Counted from the stretch's first letter, positions 1 through 13,368 are shown. The stretch: 64,000 nucleotides of DNA from Monomorium pharaonis (GCF_013373865.1 NC_050471.1:24849407-24913406), one strand, 5' to 3'. The notes: generated by a model not told the origin, from the letters alone. Made by a program: numbers and translations.

Positions 1-3000
1 CTTTACATTTGCTATATAATAAATCTGTAATAATAATATACTTTTTTATTTGTAAAAAGATACCCATAAACATTAATTTGATAAATGTCATTTAAACAGA
101 ACCACTGAACTTGCACTCTTCTAATGCGGGTAGAATATAATATAAAATTGGATCATAAGACAATTTAAAGACGTTCTATAAAACAAACATCTTATAAACC
201 CATTTAAGACTTTGTATTGCTGAAATATATACATATAGTGCTCTTTTAATGATTATTATAATTCATTGGGCAGTTTTCTACCTGTACAGAGATAATGTAT
301 AAACCACTTATGCCAATTTGGATTGCCATATTATTATCCACCAAATGAAACTTTGTAAAATCATATTTATGATTCACACTCTTTTTTAACCAAGGTCCAA
401 TAACTAAAAAAAAACCAATTTTTTATATTTTTAGTATACAATGCTACTTGTAATATCTCATATTTATTTATATGTGTATTAAAAAAAAGTCAATAGTTTA
501 AAAAAATTAACGTATTCCATTATCATTTCTCATTAATATAATAGCAGATTAACTGTATAATAGCTAAACCAAGCTTAAATAATACATTGCATTCATTAAA
601 TAATTGCAAAATTACAGATTCTGTTCGATTTTTGGAGGCTGTCTGCTATTAGATATTAAAAAACTATGACGGTCACGAGCTTAAGAGAGTATACATCTAA
701 AAAGATTAAGCCTACTTTATGCAATTCCATAGTTATAACAAAGAAAATTGTTTAAAACGCATTTAAGTTTTAAAAAATAAAAAATTGTCTTGTTATTAAT
801 ATGAAATTGCCCTGCTCATTTATACGTTTTTTAATTGTATGACAAATTTGGGACTGTCTGTAAAACTTAATTCAATATTTAAATGCAATATTTTCTAAGA
901 AAAAAAATATCAATTATTTGTTTCAGTTTTTCCTTAATGCAAACGCAGTTGATTGGCCAAATATTCTCTTCAAATCTGTTATCATTTTGCTTACTAGATA
1001 CATACCTGTATTTTTACTTTCTGATACAGCACCAATAAATGTAGCTACTAATGGTCCTATAAGATATATTAAAATTATTTCTCTCTAATCTAATCTGCTT
1101 CGTTTAAATATATTATAAATTGCAGTAAGTTAACTGAGCATTAATGATTTTGATTTAAAAAATTAACAAACCGATACAATAATAATCCTCAGTTTATTTC
1201 TCAATTATGAATAGAAAATATTAAAGTTAATAGTTGATAAAGAAAATATAAATATACTCGATCGCTTATGTTTGCGTCCTCTTCTGTTCTGTAATCGCTT
1301 TTTATTTTCTTTATCATTTTGTCCTTGTTTTTCAACTTTCTCCTTATTCTGTCGATGTTTTTCATCTTTTTTCTCGTTCTGTCGTTTTTCACTATCTTTC
1401 TGATTCCTTCGCATTCTTCTCGTTGGCAGTACACTCCATGATATCAACTTGCGATTGCGACTTGTTTCATCCTCCTGCATTGTATAATTTTGCGTTTCAG
1501 TGCGTAGAAAATTTGGCCTGTTAAAATTAAAAAAAGAATTAATTATTAATTTACTCAGCTACCTTGCATTTAAAAGAATATTCTTTTTAACTTTTGAGAA
1601 CCAATCATGAGTATTCCGTGTTCAACTTATCTATAAAAGTTTTTCGAAATTTCAAGAGTAATTAAATTAAATTATATTACATTTTATTTTTTCTAAAATA
1701 AAGTACAAACGTTTATTCTAGAAACTTGAAAATATTACATAAATTAAAAAATAATTTTAACCATTTTAAATAAATAAAAAAGTGATCAAACGCAAATTAT
1801 CTATGATTGGATCAATAAGATATTCTGTTTCATATTGTAAGGGGGTTAATTATATTATTTTCATGCTCTGTTAATCGACCGAAACTAACTGATTATAAGA
1901 CTTTGACATAATGATGTGGGAATTTCTATCATCTCTGACTTCCGTTTCATTGGAGTGTTCGAGAGTAGAAGGTGTAACTGGGCTAACGGGATCATTATAG
2001 TCTACTGATCGACGGAATCGATTTGATGCATTAACATGATTACTCTCATTGTTGTCTTGATACATCGACATGAGGGAATTTATCTGAAATATGAAAGAGA
2101 TAAAGATATTATGTTAAATATTGAATAATCGTGCTTTCTGAAGCTTATGTATAGTTATATATTGTATAAAAGATAGACAACTTTGGCTTTATTTTATTTT
2201 ATAAATATAAAATGTATGTCCCAAAAATTCCGAATTAGTCAAATATCTCGAAAAAAAAGCATTATCAAAAAATGTTTTCAACAAAAGTTTTATGGTCTTA
2301 GATAGAAGACAAGACAAATAATAATGAAATCAGTATTAAAAAATATATATTTCTTAAGATTATTATCTTTTTTAAGATTAGTGAAGTTATTGCTATCTTT
2401 TTAAACGGAAATATTTTTTTACATAATATAATTAAAAAAATTTTTCTACATTTGAAAAATTATGTTATAAAACATCATGATAAGGTTTTTCCATCAAAAA
2501 TATAATTATTAAGGATATGTAATATATAAGTACTTTTGAAAAAAGATGAAAGTCGCATAGAGAGAAAACGTTAAATATCCTTTTACGTCCATGATTTGTT
2601 ATCTGATACATGATGATTAAATTAACGCGATTGCTATGTAGAGCAAGCTACAAAAAATTCATACACGTAACATTCGTCGTATGCACATTTCGCACGATAA
2701 AAGGAACGGATGATTAATTGTCAGAGCATGTCACAATATTGTGCTTATTCAGAATCGTTAGGTTTCAGATGCGTTCTACTTAAGTAATAAACACGTTGCA
2801 GGTGACGCAGAGAGATAGAGACAAAGAGATATAAGACCGGTAATTCTCGGCGCGAAAAGCATCTGAAAAATTAGTTTCTTATTAAAGTCAATGCAATCTC
2901 ACCTGTGTTTGTAGATTATCTAGTTGGTAAATTATTAATGGTGTTGCCATCAACATCGTAATTAAAGATGATAAAATCATGCTCATGAAACATCTTGGTA

Positions 3001-3133
3001 AAAGCTTGGATTTTGTCACATTGATATTCACGTACGTTTGAGGTTGTGAATCATTTCTTACATTAGGTATAAGCGCAGAAACTTTTATCCGTAGCATTCC
3101 TCGTTTATAAAATTTTATGTAAGCCTGTGTCAT
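1..3133 (-). CDS. TNF-superfamily ligand, type II membrane protein (3' part beyond window)
   Basis: Coding exons read on the minus strand at 3133-2903, 2083-1890, 1517-1258, 1056-1006, 403-282 and 24-1; all phases join (294 codons so far). Residues about 49-69 form a membrane segment after a basic 48-residue cytoplasmic N-terminus, giving type II topology. Next come a short amphipathic stretch, a furin-like RFRR (99-102), an acidic/polar linker and a long Lys/Arg/Glu/Gln stalk ending in RKHKRSR (223-229), a likely second processing site. The rest is the start of a TNF homology domain: PLVATFIGAVSE (230 on, strand A) and IQIGISGLYIISVQ followed by IYYIANVK (274-294), the family's G-L-Y-x-I-x-x-Q strand. 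Remaining strands lie left of position 1. The donor after residue 141 (GTTAGT) and the short exons are my predictions. Eiger-like in architecture but not eiger, which is the separate plus-strand gene. Probable role: secreted or shed ligand for a TNF receptor (Wengen/Grindelwald type). Confidence 0.82.
2212..2330. repeat. Dispersed repeat related to 43475-43560
   Basis: The stretch beginning 'gtcccaaaaattccg' aligns at roughly 70% with 43479 on ('gtaacaaaaatccgg'). The shared order is CAAATAT..GAAAA..AAAGCATT..AAAAAATGTTT. A start resembling TGTGTCCCAAAA is common in Tc1/mariner-type MITEs. Family not identified. Confidence 0.4.
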
Positions 3134-4550
3134 CTCTTTGATAGAGATCTGAGAAGAAATCTCTTCATAGATAAAAAGTCATATTGTCTGAAATACATTT
3201 AAAGTTTTATCAACAATTAATTAATTATTTATTATTGTAAGTAATTGTTATGAGTATGTATGTATTTACTACTCATTTTATAATTTTGTGAACTAATATC
3301 TTTTGAGGATTAATGAGCGATATGTTCGCGAATTTATAAGCATATTTTATGACACTGATCTTTTTATTCTTTTGTTCTTCTTGTAAAAGACTAGAATAGT
3401 TAAACGTCAATTAATTAAAATATACTTTATAAATATTACAGAAAAATTTTTTCGATTAAGCATTTAATACTTTATTATTATTTAACAATTAATAATATAA
3501 TTTTATTCCAAACCAACGGTTATGTTACGTTGGCAGCAAGTGAATAACTACACATAAAATTTTAAACAATGTCCAATCGGGAAAATCTTCATTAAATTGA
3601 ATGTTTCCACCAAACAGCCGTTTCTAGTTATTATTAAATGTATTTATAAATTTACAAAAGTCACATAAATATATTAACTAAATGATTTTATTATAAATTG
3701 TGTTTAAATGATCAGTGTCCTTTTGTAAATTAATATTGTTATTATAATTAAAACCTTGAATATTGTTATTAAATTTTTTTATAAAAAATATTTTTCTTGC
3801 ATTCTCTTGCGAAATTCTTTTGCAGATACAATAGTACGCACCTGCGAAAAAAAATAGATTCTTTTCCACAAGTATATATTGTTTTTATATGGCTAAATCT
3901 AAAAAAAAAAGTACTTTATATTTTATTTTAATAGCATCAAATATTTTTCTAAATAATGTAAAGAGCGGAAAGAGAGTAAAATTTCAATAGCATATTTCAA
4001 ATTTTCTCAGATATTTATTTATTATTATGTTATAAAAATATTATTACAAAATATAAAACAATTTTGATGAAGACTTATTTTTTGGAGTCATTAAAAAAAA
4101 GACTGTTTTATTTTGTCACCCTGCATCTTTGAAATTGTAAGTCGTTTCAGATACAAGTTTTCCATTTCATTTTCATATAAAGTTTTCGTTTTAAATTAGG
4201 GATTCCTCAAAATCTTTCAGAATACTAAATAACTATCACCACGTGTATGTACATACGTCCTACTCTATGAAACCGGCTGAGTTTACGAGAGTGCATCGTT
4301 TAGTAGTATTGATAAGCAACTCACAGGCATGATTGTGTTACTTGGAAACGCAACTGTAAGATTGTGAACAGGTAAAGGTAGCTCGAATATTCAAAAGAAT
4401 GCAAGATACTTTCTTAGCTCGTATTAAAGTAAAAATTGAAGTTGGAGATTGATCTTGGAGATTGGAGGTTACGAATTAAAAATCAGAATTTAATTGATTA
4501 AATAATTTTAATACAATTAATTAAAGACAAGCTTTATTTGATCATAATTG

Positions 4551-5035
4551 GCTCTTTGTACTGATACTTTTTGCGTAATTATATACATTCTTTTAAGTTC
4601 ATTAAATTATGCGTTGAATAAATTGTCGATCTTGAAACACACCAAAGAAAAACAAAAAAGTCAAAATAATGTCAATTTAATGTTTTAAATTTTAAATTTA
4701 CGTTATTTTTTGGTCATTAATAAAATCATAGGTGATTTAAAAATGACCTATAAGTAAATTTGACAATATTCAATCAAATTGATACCTTTTTGATTTTTCT
4801 GTTCCGGATAATTATAAGTTGAACAAAAATTTTAATATTATAATAATCAATTGATAATCAATTAATTAATAATTTATTAATAATAACTTAATAATAAATT
4901 ATTATTATATACTGTAATTATTATTTAATAATGATTATGCTAACAAGTATCTGTTTCTCTTTTTCTTCAAATACTGTAAAGAATTTGTTGCGAAAAATAA
5001 CAACTAGATTAAATCTGGGACCTTCCGATTTTCCG
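4551..5035 (-). mobile_element. SINE-like repeat, copy 1 (in intron of minus-strand TNF gene)
   Basis: Shares most of its length with the tRNA-derived element at 17815-18090. Both have a long identical block at 4976-5002 and 17994-18020, plus a related outer end (around 4590-4640 and 17850-17902). Copy 1 carries an extra AT-rich stretch (about 4640-4930). Its B-box region is degraded (around 5010-5035). Confidence 0.5.
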
Positions 5036-5195
5036 AGACAAATGTTAAATGATTTTAATTTTAATTTGTCTTGTTTTAATTGATTGAATTCCACTTCTCA
5101 TTTTGTAATATTCAATTTCTATTTTGTTTCTTTTTTGCGTAGTCTGAGATGGATTTTATCAAAAATTATTATTTGAAACGTTCACTCCAACTAGA

Positions 5196-5294
5196 GCTGT
5201 GTTTCAAAATTCACTGTCAGTACTGAAAATCTATAATTTATGTTACGTATACTCTAGATTTTCAGTATTGGCAATGAATTTCGGAACGCATCTT
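5196..5294. mobile_element. Short inverted-repeat element (MITE-like)
   Basis: Two arms of about 40 bases (5196-5236 and 5253-5294) are imperfect reverse complements around a 16-base AT-rich loop. No coding capacity. Confidence 0.5.
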
Positions 5295-5595
5295 AGGTAG
5301 GCAACACTGTACAAGACGCGTTGTTTTCACCGGGCATATGACACCTTTTTCCCGCTCTTTTACTATATATGTATAAATACACTCTTTTTTACGTAAAAAT
5401 CGAATTGTAATTGGACAGTTTACACATTTTTCATATGCTATTTAAAAATACATTTCATTTATTTTATAAAATATCCCTTGTTTGCATACTGAAATAATTC
5501 CCATAAATTCCACGAAATATTTCCAGACCACGTGTGGTTTTACTCTTCAATTTAATAATTATTTAATAATTGGTAATAAATATACTTATTACCAA

Positions 5596-5690
5596 ATTTA
5601 ATAAAAAATTATTATTATTACTTTGTATAATCATATAATATGTTGTATGATTACATAAAGTAATAATAATAATTTTTTATTGAATTTGAC
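5596..5690. mobile_element. Hairpin-forming AT-rich inverted repeat
   Basis: Nearly perfect palindrome of about 95 bases: arms of about 44 bases rich in ATT/AAT units flank a short centre near 5642. Probably a MITE remnant or AT-rich cruciform. Confidence 0.5.
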
Positions 5691-5890
5691 ACTAGTTAAA
5701 AAAAATAATTTAATTATCACGCATATTTATTTTTTACAACAAATTGTTGAAATATCAAAAATATATGTTTAATTAAAAATAATTTTTTTTAATTAAAAAT
5801 TTTTTAATATCTACAATTTAATAAACAATTATATGGAAATGTAATAATTCAACAATTCACAAATACAAGTAATTTATATTATATACTTAC

Positions 5891-6065
5891 CTGAAAGATA
5901 TTTTTGCTTGAGTTTATTGATGGAATAACTGTTTAGTGGTAGATCATTGATCAGCAGTTGCCTGCGAGAAGCTGACCCGCCCGAGTGAGACGCGGTAGAT
6001 CTTTTGTTTACTTGTGTCCCTCGCAAAGTTAGCTGATGCTCGGACATGCGCAGTGGAGCAATATT
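5891..6065 (-). promoter_or_regulatory. Probable 5' untranslated exon and promoter of the minus-strand TNF ligand
   Basis: A strong minus-strand donor (CAG|GTAAGT) lies at 5891/5890. Upstream of it the DNA becomes GC-rich to about 6065, unlike the flanks. The acceptor that fits is at 3188, 54 bases before the start codon at 3133, giving a 2.7-kb first intron. The transcription start is not defined. Confidence 0.5.
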
Positions 6066-8040
6066 AGCACACGCTATTAAGCGTCAGTCACGTACATATT
6101 TTATTGTAATATAAAGAAGTTAGACCACCCCTCATGAAGAAAGAATAAAAAATGATAAAAATAATAGTAGAAATTATTCCTATGAAATAAATGTTAGTTT
6201 ACAATTCTGTTTATATATAAATAAAAACAATTAATCTTTATTATTCTATACGTGACTCATTACACAAATATATGTTTAATACAGGTTAAAGAAGTTACAG
6301 AAAATCTTAGTAATGCGTAAATAAAAATAATGTAAAGTATTATAAAATTATATAAATTATATAAACAATAAGTATTTTATAAATACAAATATTAATTTTA
6401 TAAATATTTTAATAATAATTTACAGAACACATTACACATAAACGTTAATATATTCAAAATTAGATATAATATTGATATATAAAAAAATATATATATATGC
6501 TAAATATTTTTTTAGTATAGAAAAATAATTTTAAGAAACATAAATATTTTTTATATAATTTTGAGAAACATTCTAAGCAGAATTCAAAGTACGAGTCTGT
6601 CTGTTCGATCACGTGATCGATGACGTTTTTACGCATGCGCATCACAAACCATCAGTTAAGATTTCTCTTATAATCTTAAAGCATTGGACACTGCATAGCC
6701 TTCCACTAACTTATAGTAATGCGATGACAACGCCACGCTGAGAATCAATTAGTGAAACATCATCTCAAGTTTACCAGTATTCGCTAATTTCATCAGATAC
6801 CATTCACTTTTATAAACAATATACATAAATTATATTTTAATACATACCAAAGATAAAATACTTTATAATACAAAATATTTAAAAGATTTATAATATTATT
6901 ACAATTTTATATACATATAAATTATTGAGGTGTTTTCGTAATTATATTTCACAAAAAGGAGTTGAAAATCTATGTATTTTCATCGTATTTGATTTACTAA
7001 ATTGAACGGTACTAATATTAATTGCATTTAATCTCGGAGACAAATGCAGAATAGTAGTCTCTAAAATGACTTTTATAAACCTGTTTACAATGTTTCAACG
7101 TTTGAAATCATTTCACCTTATTACCAAACTTAAACAAATAACATATTTTGCCATTTTTTATTTTTAATCTTAAACTACATCACAATATTATATTTTTTAT
7201 TTCAATATTATAATAGTCATTTAAAGTGCACAATATTATTGTTTTAATAATACTTGTTAAAAAATTATAATTTTTAATTTGAAGATATTGTTACTTTTTT
7301 GTCTGATATTTTTTATCTCAACTCAAGTATTATTATTGTGTTTGCGTTTGTGTGTGTGTGTGTGTGTTTGAGAGAGGAGGAAATAATAAAAATATATATC
7401 TTAATAAAACTATATAAAATTTTATTAAATAATATAAGTTATGGCCAATCTCATGTAAACTTATTTCAAAATTTAACATTTTAAAAATCAAAATATTGTT
7501 AAAACAAGATTGGTTTTTTCTGTGAACACTATTCTGAAACATAAAACTCGTAATTTTGAAATTATATGTATGTAAAATGTTGGCTATGATCAATTATTAT
7601 AAAGAAAACAAAATAAAAAAAATGCAATATTTACTTGAGAAGTAAATATATTTTATTTTTATTTTTAGTTTACAATACGTATATCTTCTTTACAGCTCGA
7701 TGAACTAAAGCTAAAGTACTTTGAATTATTTAAGTTATAAAATATTTTATTTTTAAACGTATTTAAAATAATTAATTTTACTTCTCCCTTTTTATATTTT
7801 ATATCTTTTTATATTTTAATAATCGATAAACAGAGTTGCAAATTATGAACTTGTTCAAAAATATTTTACGTGTTAAAATTTTCGTCAAGGTACAAATTAA
7901 ATTTTGTACGTTCAGATGTTTTAAAACAATGTTTCTTTGATTAAAATATGCTAAGTATATGGAAAATGTAACACATTCCTTGCGATTTTTGATAATCAAA
8001 TTATTATAGCTTCAAATTTGTCCTTCTCGCTCACTTACGG
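6066..8040. other. Intergenic DNA, no gene seen
   Basis: AT-rich, with only short frames lacking coding character. Contains a perfect 16-base palindrome with a CACGTG core (6605-6620) inside a slightly GC-richer patch (6595-6780), and a (TG)n run at 7345-7369. Confidence 0.5.
6605..6620. promoter_or_regulatory. Perfect palindrome containing a CACGTG E-box
   Basis: TCGATCACGTGATCGA is its own reverse complement, centred on the canonical bHLH site CACGTG. It lies just upstream of the presumed start region of the minus-strand TNF gene. Function is inferred only from the motif. Confidence 0.35.
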
Positions 8041-8382
8041 ATATACTTTTTTTATGTTTTTTTTTATTCACTTAAGAATGTGTGTCGTTCACTATTTACT
8101 GATCGATTATAATTGGCGGAAAAAGTATAAATAATAATCACAAGAATCCCTTTCAAAACTAACAAAAAACCTTGCGAACTCAAAAATTCAAATTTTAATG
8201 AAACTTGGCATAAATGTAGAGGGGGTAAATACATGAACTTAGAAATTTTTAGTTGGTGCCCAAAAACGGTTTGAAGGTGTAAAACCAACCTTCAAAGTTG
8301 AGACAATTTTTGCGGTTTTTCGATATATCTCGTAAATTAAACAAAATATAAAAAAATGTTTCATACGAAAGTTTTACAGTAT

Positions 8383-8828
8383 AAAATATCGAATTTTTAC
8401 AATACACAGAGTGTTGTAAAAAATAATTAATGCAATAGGCTGACAATTGCAGAAAATATCGAATTTTTACAATACACAGAGTGTTGTAAAAAATAATTAA
8501 TGCAATAGGCTGACAATTGCAAAAAATATCGAATTTTTACAATACACAGAGTGTTGTAGAAAATAATTAATGCAATAAACTGACAATTGCAGAAAATATC
8601 GAATTTTTACAATACACAGAGTATTGTAAAAAATAATTAATGCAATAGGCTGACAATTGCAGAAAATATCGAATTTTTACAATACACAGAGGATTGTAAA
8701 AAATAATTTCTGCAATAGGCTAACCATTGCGAAAAATAATTATTGAATTTTTACAATACACAGAGGATTCTAAAAAATAATTTCTGCAATAGGCTGACCA
8801 TTGCGGAAAATAATTATTGAATTTTCGC
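8383..8828. repeat. Tandem array, 70-bp unit, about six copies
   Basis: Units start at 8383, 8453, 8523, 8593 and 8663, exactly 70 bases apart and nearly identical (aaaatatcgaatttttac..gctgacaattgcag). The last one or two units are longer and diverged (gaccattgcggaaaataattattg). Upstream (8120-8380) is a repeat-like stretch resembling the 2212 family. Confidence 0.85.
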
Positions 8829-10414
8829 GAGGTTCCCTTGTAAGTTATCTTAGTATATCAATAATTTTAGTTTTCAAAAAACAAAAATGAAAATTGTGAA
8901 TAAATTTCGTTCTCTATTTTTTTAGGAAAGTTCATGTTTTATATCATTTATTCGATATTACTTGATAAATTTTTTATTTTTTGTCCTACTTTTATATAGA
9001 TTTAAATTAATTATCAATGTTATCTAGCATTAAGGTATAAAAATATTAAATATACAGATAAATAAAAATAAATAAATAAAAATAAATAAATATGCGATAT
9101 ATATTTGTGTTTCTCTTTCATGTATAGTAAATTTTATTATAGCTTTTATAAAGGAACATTTTATCACGTTTTTATACTTAATGTCTCGAACACTCACGTA
9201 AGTCTCGTTATTAATACCATTAGAAAAAATTCTACAATGATAATACTAATTAGTCATCATGCGATGCTCTGAACTCACAATCGTCGTGTCAAATTATGAC
9301 ATCAAAGAATTCTTCCTTCACAATATCTGTCAAAATAAATTTATTATAATACATTGCTTAAATATTTCAATACATTATATATATTCTGTTGAAATTTATT
9401 TACTAATAATTTTATTTTTTCATACACAGAATACATATGTAGTTATGACACGATCATCCATTTTCGGTCACGAAAATATATAATAAGGTCGCAAATTGCT
9501 GAAAAATAATTATAAATGAAAATTATAAGCGTGCGTAAATTTTTGGAGTAGACAAATCTTATATATATTAATTGAAAAAAATTGATGCCATTTTCAACAA
9601 TGAAATTTTACAATTACAATTTACACATTCTGCATTTATAGTCTTAATTAAAGATTTTTGTTTAATTCGATGTTTAAATTTGCGAAAATATTATTTACTT
9701 ACCATTAGTAGCTTTCTTATCATTAAACGCCCGAAATGATATTCAATCGAATGTCTATCGTTGTCCAGTGCGGACCTCGAAATCGATTTTTTTCAACTAA
9801 TATACAGGATACTTGTCTAATTGAGAACTTTATTTACAATTTCCGTTTTGACAATTTTCTTGTGATTTTATTGAATACTTCTATTGAATACGTGAATTAA
9901 ATTATCTGTTCAAAATCTTTTGCGCATTATTAGAACATATAAATTAGGAATAAAAAGTTTCTTCATTTTTTATTAACATGAAGATGCAGCTATTTTATTT
10001 GCTATTTTATTAAGAAATTCTCAGATTTCTAAAATATGATATAAACTGTATTTTGCAAGCAAAACAAAGAGTTCATGGTACACTCGGTAATTTTATAAAA
10101 TTAACTACGATAGTGGGAAGAGTATAGATGATAACGACGATTAGATGCAATTACGTTCATTACTACCGCACGCTTATTAGATGACTGCCGGTTAGTCATG
10201 GGATTTCCAAGTTGATATTATCCGATATTATTTGAACGTGTCGCGATTGTAATGCAATTAATTACAATTTCTTGATCGTTTGCTTACTGAAACAAATTAT
10301 TTAGTTTAACCAAATGTTTAATTGCGCAAATATTTGATCAAACGTTTGTTTATCTACAAAAAAATATCGTTATTAGTTTTTGTTATGGATTGATTAATGT
10401 ACCGCATTCGCTAA

Positions 10415-10450
10415 TATATAAATGCGACAGTTCAAGCTGTAACAATCAAC
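10415..10450 (+). promoter_or_regulatory. Possible TATA-type core promoter upstream of eiger
   Basis: TATATAAA at 10415-10422 sits in a slightly GC-richer patch, with initiator-like sequence 20-30 bases on. It could drive a distal untranslated eiger exon, but no matching donor is obvious. Confidence 0.25.
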
Positions 10451-11381
10451 AATAACAAAGCAAGCGTCACGTTTAGGTTTAGATAACGAGAGTAGCATTA
10501 TATAATTCTGAGAAGCCTTTATTTTATGATCTTAATTTATCCTTTAACCGGTAAGCCGCGACTAAGTTTTGAGTGAAGATGCCTGTGTGATGTCATGGCT
10601 GAATTATTTAATTTCTCAGTATAATGCACAGAAGACAGATAACTGTGCATGTTCCAAGAATGATTCTTTCAGCGTGGAGTTTTATCAGCTAATATGATGT
10701 CACTGAATACCGAAGAAAAAAGAAAGAAAAAATTTTATAGTTGGTTTACTATAAAAATATTTACATGCAATATTACTTAATGATGATAATAAAATTATGA
10801 ATACCTGCATTTTAATTGTATGTACCGAATGTTTACAACTTTTTTCAGCGAAATATTTTCAAAATCTATTTCACAGAGATTTTTAAGATGATGAACAATG
10901 TTTTGTATTACACATGAATTAGAAATAACATTTTAATAAATAAACTTCAAAAGTTCAAGTAAATAAGAAGTTATTCTTTTTTTATCTTTTATTATTGTTT
11001 CTATTTGATTCCAAATAAATTTTAACGAAGTTAAAATAAAGTTAACTTGAGCTTTAAGATTTATGATCCAAAATAAAGGAAGAGAAAGAAAGAAGAAGAT
11101 GATAGATTCATAACTAAAGATAAAAATATTTTATGGATGCAATTATGGAAGATATTACTCAATCAAATACATAACTTTCTTGTTCCGATAATAGAGGTAA
11201 ATTATCTATTTAAAAATATCATCGCAGCCGAGCCTCTATTAACTCGCAGTTGCACCGTGCATTTTTCAAGTTTATTATTAACTGGAGCAGACTAAGCGTA
11301 ACTGGAAACCTGTAGACGTGGTCAGTGCAAAGTTCTTAATTGTGGTCGTCATATATTGTGTTCATTTCTTCATCTTGTGGT

Positions 11382-11415
<34 letters not shown>

Positions 11416-12736
11416 TACACACATACAGAACACTTAGATTACTTGCGCACTCACATTTTCTCTTGTACTATTTTCAGTTTCTGATAAGCTTAAAGCTTTA
11501 TTCCGTATTATTTGCATTTATAATTAAATAGTGGATAAAAAATAAGACCAAAAATATTTTGGCTAATTAGTATAACCGAGCGTTATATCTTGATATTAGA
11601 TAAGAAATATATAATTGTCTTTATAAATTCTTAAACAGACTTACTAGGGTCAAAATAGAATATTCTATATAATATTGTAAATATCATTATTACGTACACA
11701 TTAATTTATCGCAAACGATACATACAAGTCCATTTAAAGTTTAACGCTAATGATAAAATATATCTGCAGCGTAATATCGTGCCGACTGACAAGAGATGAA
11801 GGCGTCGCGGTGATAAACGTGTACGTGCTTCATTCTGTTCTTCAGTACGCTTGTGTCGATCGTAGGCAACGGATGTATATCGTCGTACGCGTGTTTTTTC
11901 TGAACTCTGCGGGTGATCCGGAAATATTGACAATGATCAATTAAGAGAGAAATAAATAAATTTCCCTTTACGAAATAAACTATTTTTATTAATCCTGTGA
12001 AAAATTAATTCTAACATTGTTTTATGCCAAGCATTAAAATTTATTTAAAAAGTGAAGTTTACAGAATAAACGTGAAATAAAGTGTTGATTCAGTAAGACG
12101 AAGTGTAATTTAAATTGACAAAATAATGTTAATTGTAATAGTATATAAAAATTTTCGTAGTTCAGAAATTAAATTGTGAAGGCAGAGTTACTCAGAATGA
12201 AGTATGTTTTTTCAAATTGTAAACAAAATATCGATAATGAATGTTTTATATGTTTACCAACTGAGATTCTAAGTTTTAAAATTATACTATCTTTTGATTT
12301 AAAAAACCGTAAAAAATTAATAAACAGTTAAATGCGAAAGAATCTTTGAGCTGCATTGAGTTCACAAAAGCTAAATAATTAAAGAAAGATACGAATTTTA
12401 AGTAAAACCACTAATTAGCGGGAATAGATTTAAGATTTGTCATTTACAATTAAATTTTAAAAGTAAATTTTTGTTGCTCTAACGTTACATTTATTCAACA
12501 AAAATCTCGTGTACTGCAAATGTAAGCCTTTAAGTAATAGAATGTAATCTGCTTAAATTAATTAATTTAACCTCAAATATATCAAGTGTCAATCGAATAT
12601 ATGTTTTATTGTCAACATTTATCTGATTCTCTCTGTAAAGATTAAGATCTCAGAGCTTCTTTCTGGACTAAATCAAAGTTTCCTCTCGACCTTTCTATTT
12701 TAATTTTGAAATAAAACATTATCAGCCCGTTGTAAC

Positions 12737-12760
12737 CACTCTTGTCGCGGGACAAGAGTG
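12737..12760. other. Perfect 10-bp stem hairpin with GCGG loop
   Basis: CACTCTTGTC at 12737-12746 pairs perfectly with GACAAGAGTG at 12751-12760. It lies in intergenic DNA 1 kb upstream of eiger. Role unknown. Confidence 0.6.
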
Positions 12761-13328
12761 CGGAAAAATGATGGGGCTTGAAGACAAAAAGAGGGAGAGA
12801 GAAAGAGTGAGGATAGTGGAGGTCCTCTTATAGTTCTCTGCCTTTAGGGGGGGGGAAAAACTCGCTGGACAGGTTTTAAAGCGGGACAGAGGACCGGTGT
12901 GGAATATTTAACGTCTCCGTACATCATAAATCTTCAAAAACGTACAATTAGATGAACCGCGTCTATTCCGCGAATGCGGAAAGCTTCTCATGGGTTTCTT
13001 TCGACATTCAATATTCCTTTTTCACGGGTATATCGATCATTTAAACATTTTAAACAGAATATCTTTACTCCTTTTCGCATTACGCCACATCGTAAGCAGA
13101 AACAATGTTACTTTAGTACAAACAAAAGATGAGGCATATTTCAGTTGTCTCCTATCTAAGTCCAATTGATTGAAATACGATTAGCAATCCTCTGTGATGA
13201 TTAAAGTGTTTATCCGAATACGAATGCATCATAAGAAAAGATCTTGTGTATTGCCAATTGACCACAATAAAATACTGATTGTTAAATTATTTCGTTACGC
13301 TATAGATACAACTATAGATACAGTTTGT

Positions 13329-13336
13329 TCTCTCTC

Positions 13337-13367
<31 letters not shown>

Positions 13368-13368
13368 G
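13329..13368. repeat. (CT)n microsatellite
   Basis: Nearly pure CT dinucleotide run about 460 bases upstream of the eiger start codon. Confidence 0.9.

Noticed and set aside
61..230. Minus-strand exon after the acceptor-like site at about 230 (QYKVLNGFIRCL)
   Set aside because: In phase but does not resemble TNF strands; the acceptor at position 25 gives IYYIANVK, the expected continuation.
1201..1434. 77-codon minus-strand frame MYCQREECEG..
   Set aside because: Alternative frame of TNF exon 1517-1258; the other frame has a good acceptor, joins in phase and leads into the TNF domain.
8383..8828. CRISPR-like array
   Set aside because: The whole 70-base unit is repeated without unique spacers, and the DNA is animal nuclear.
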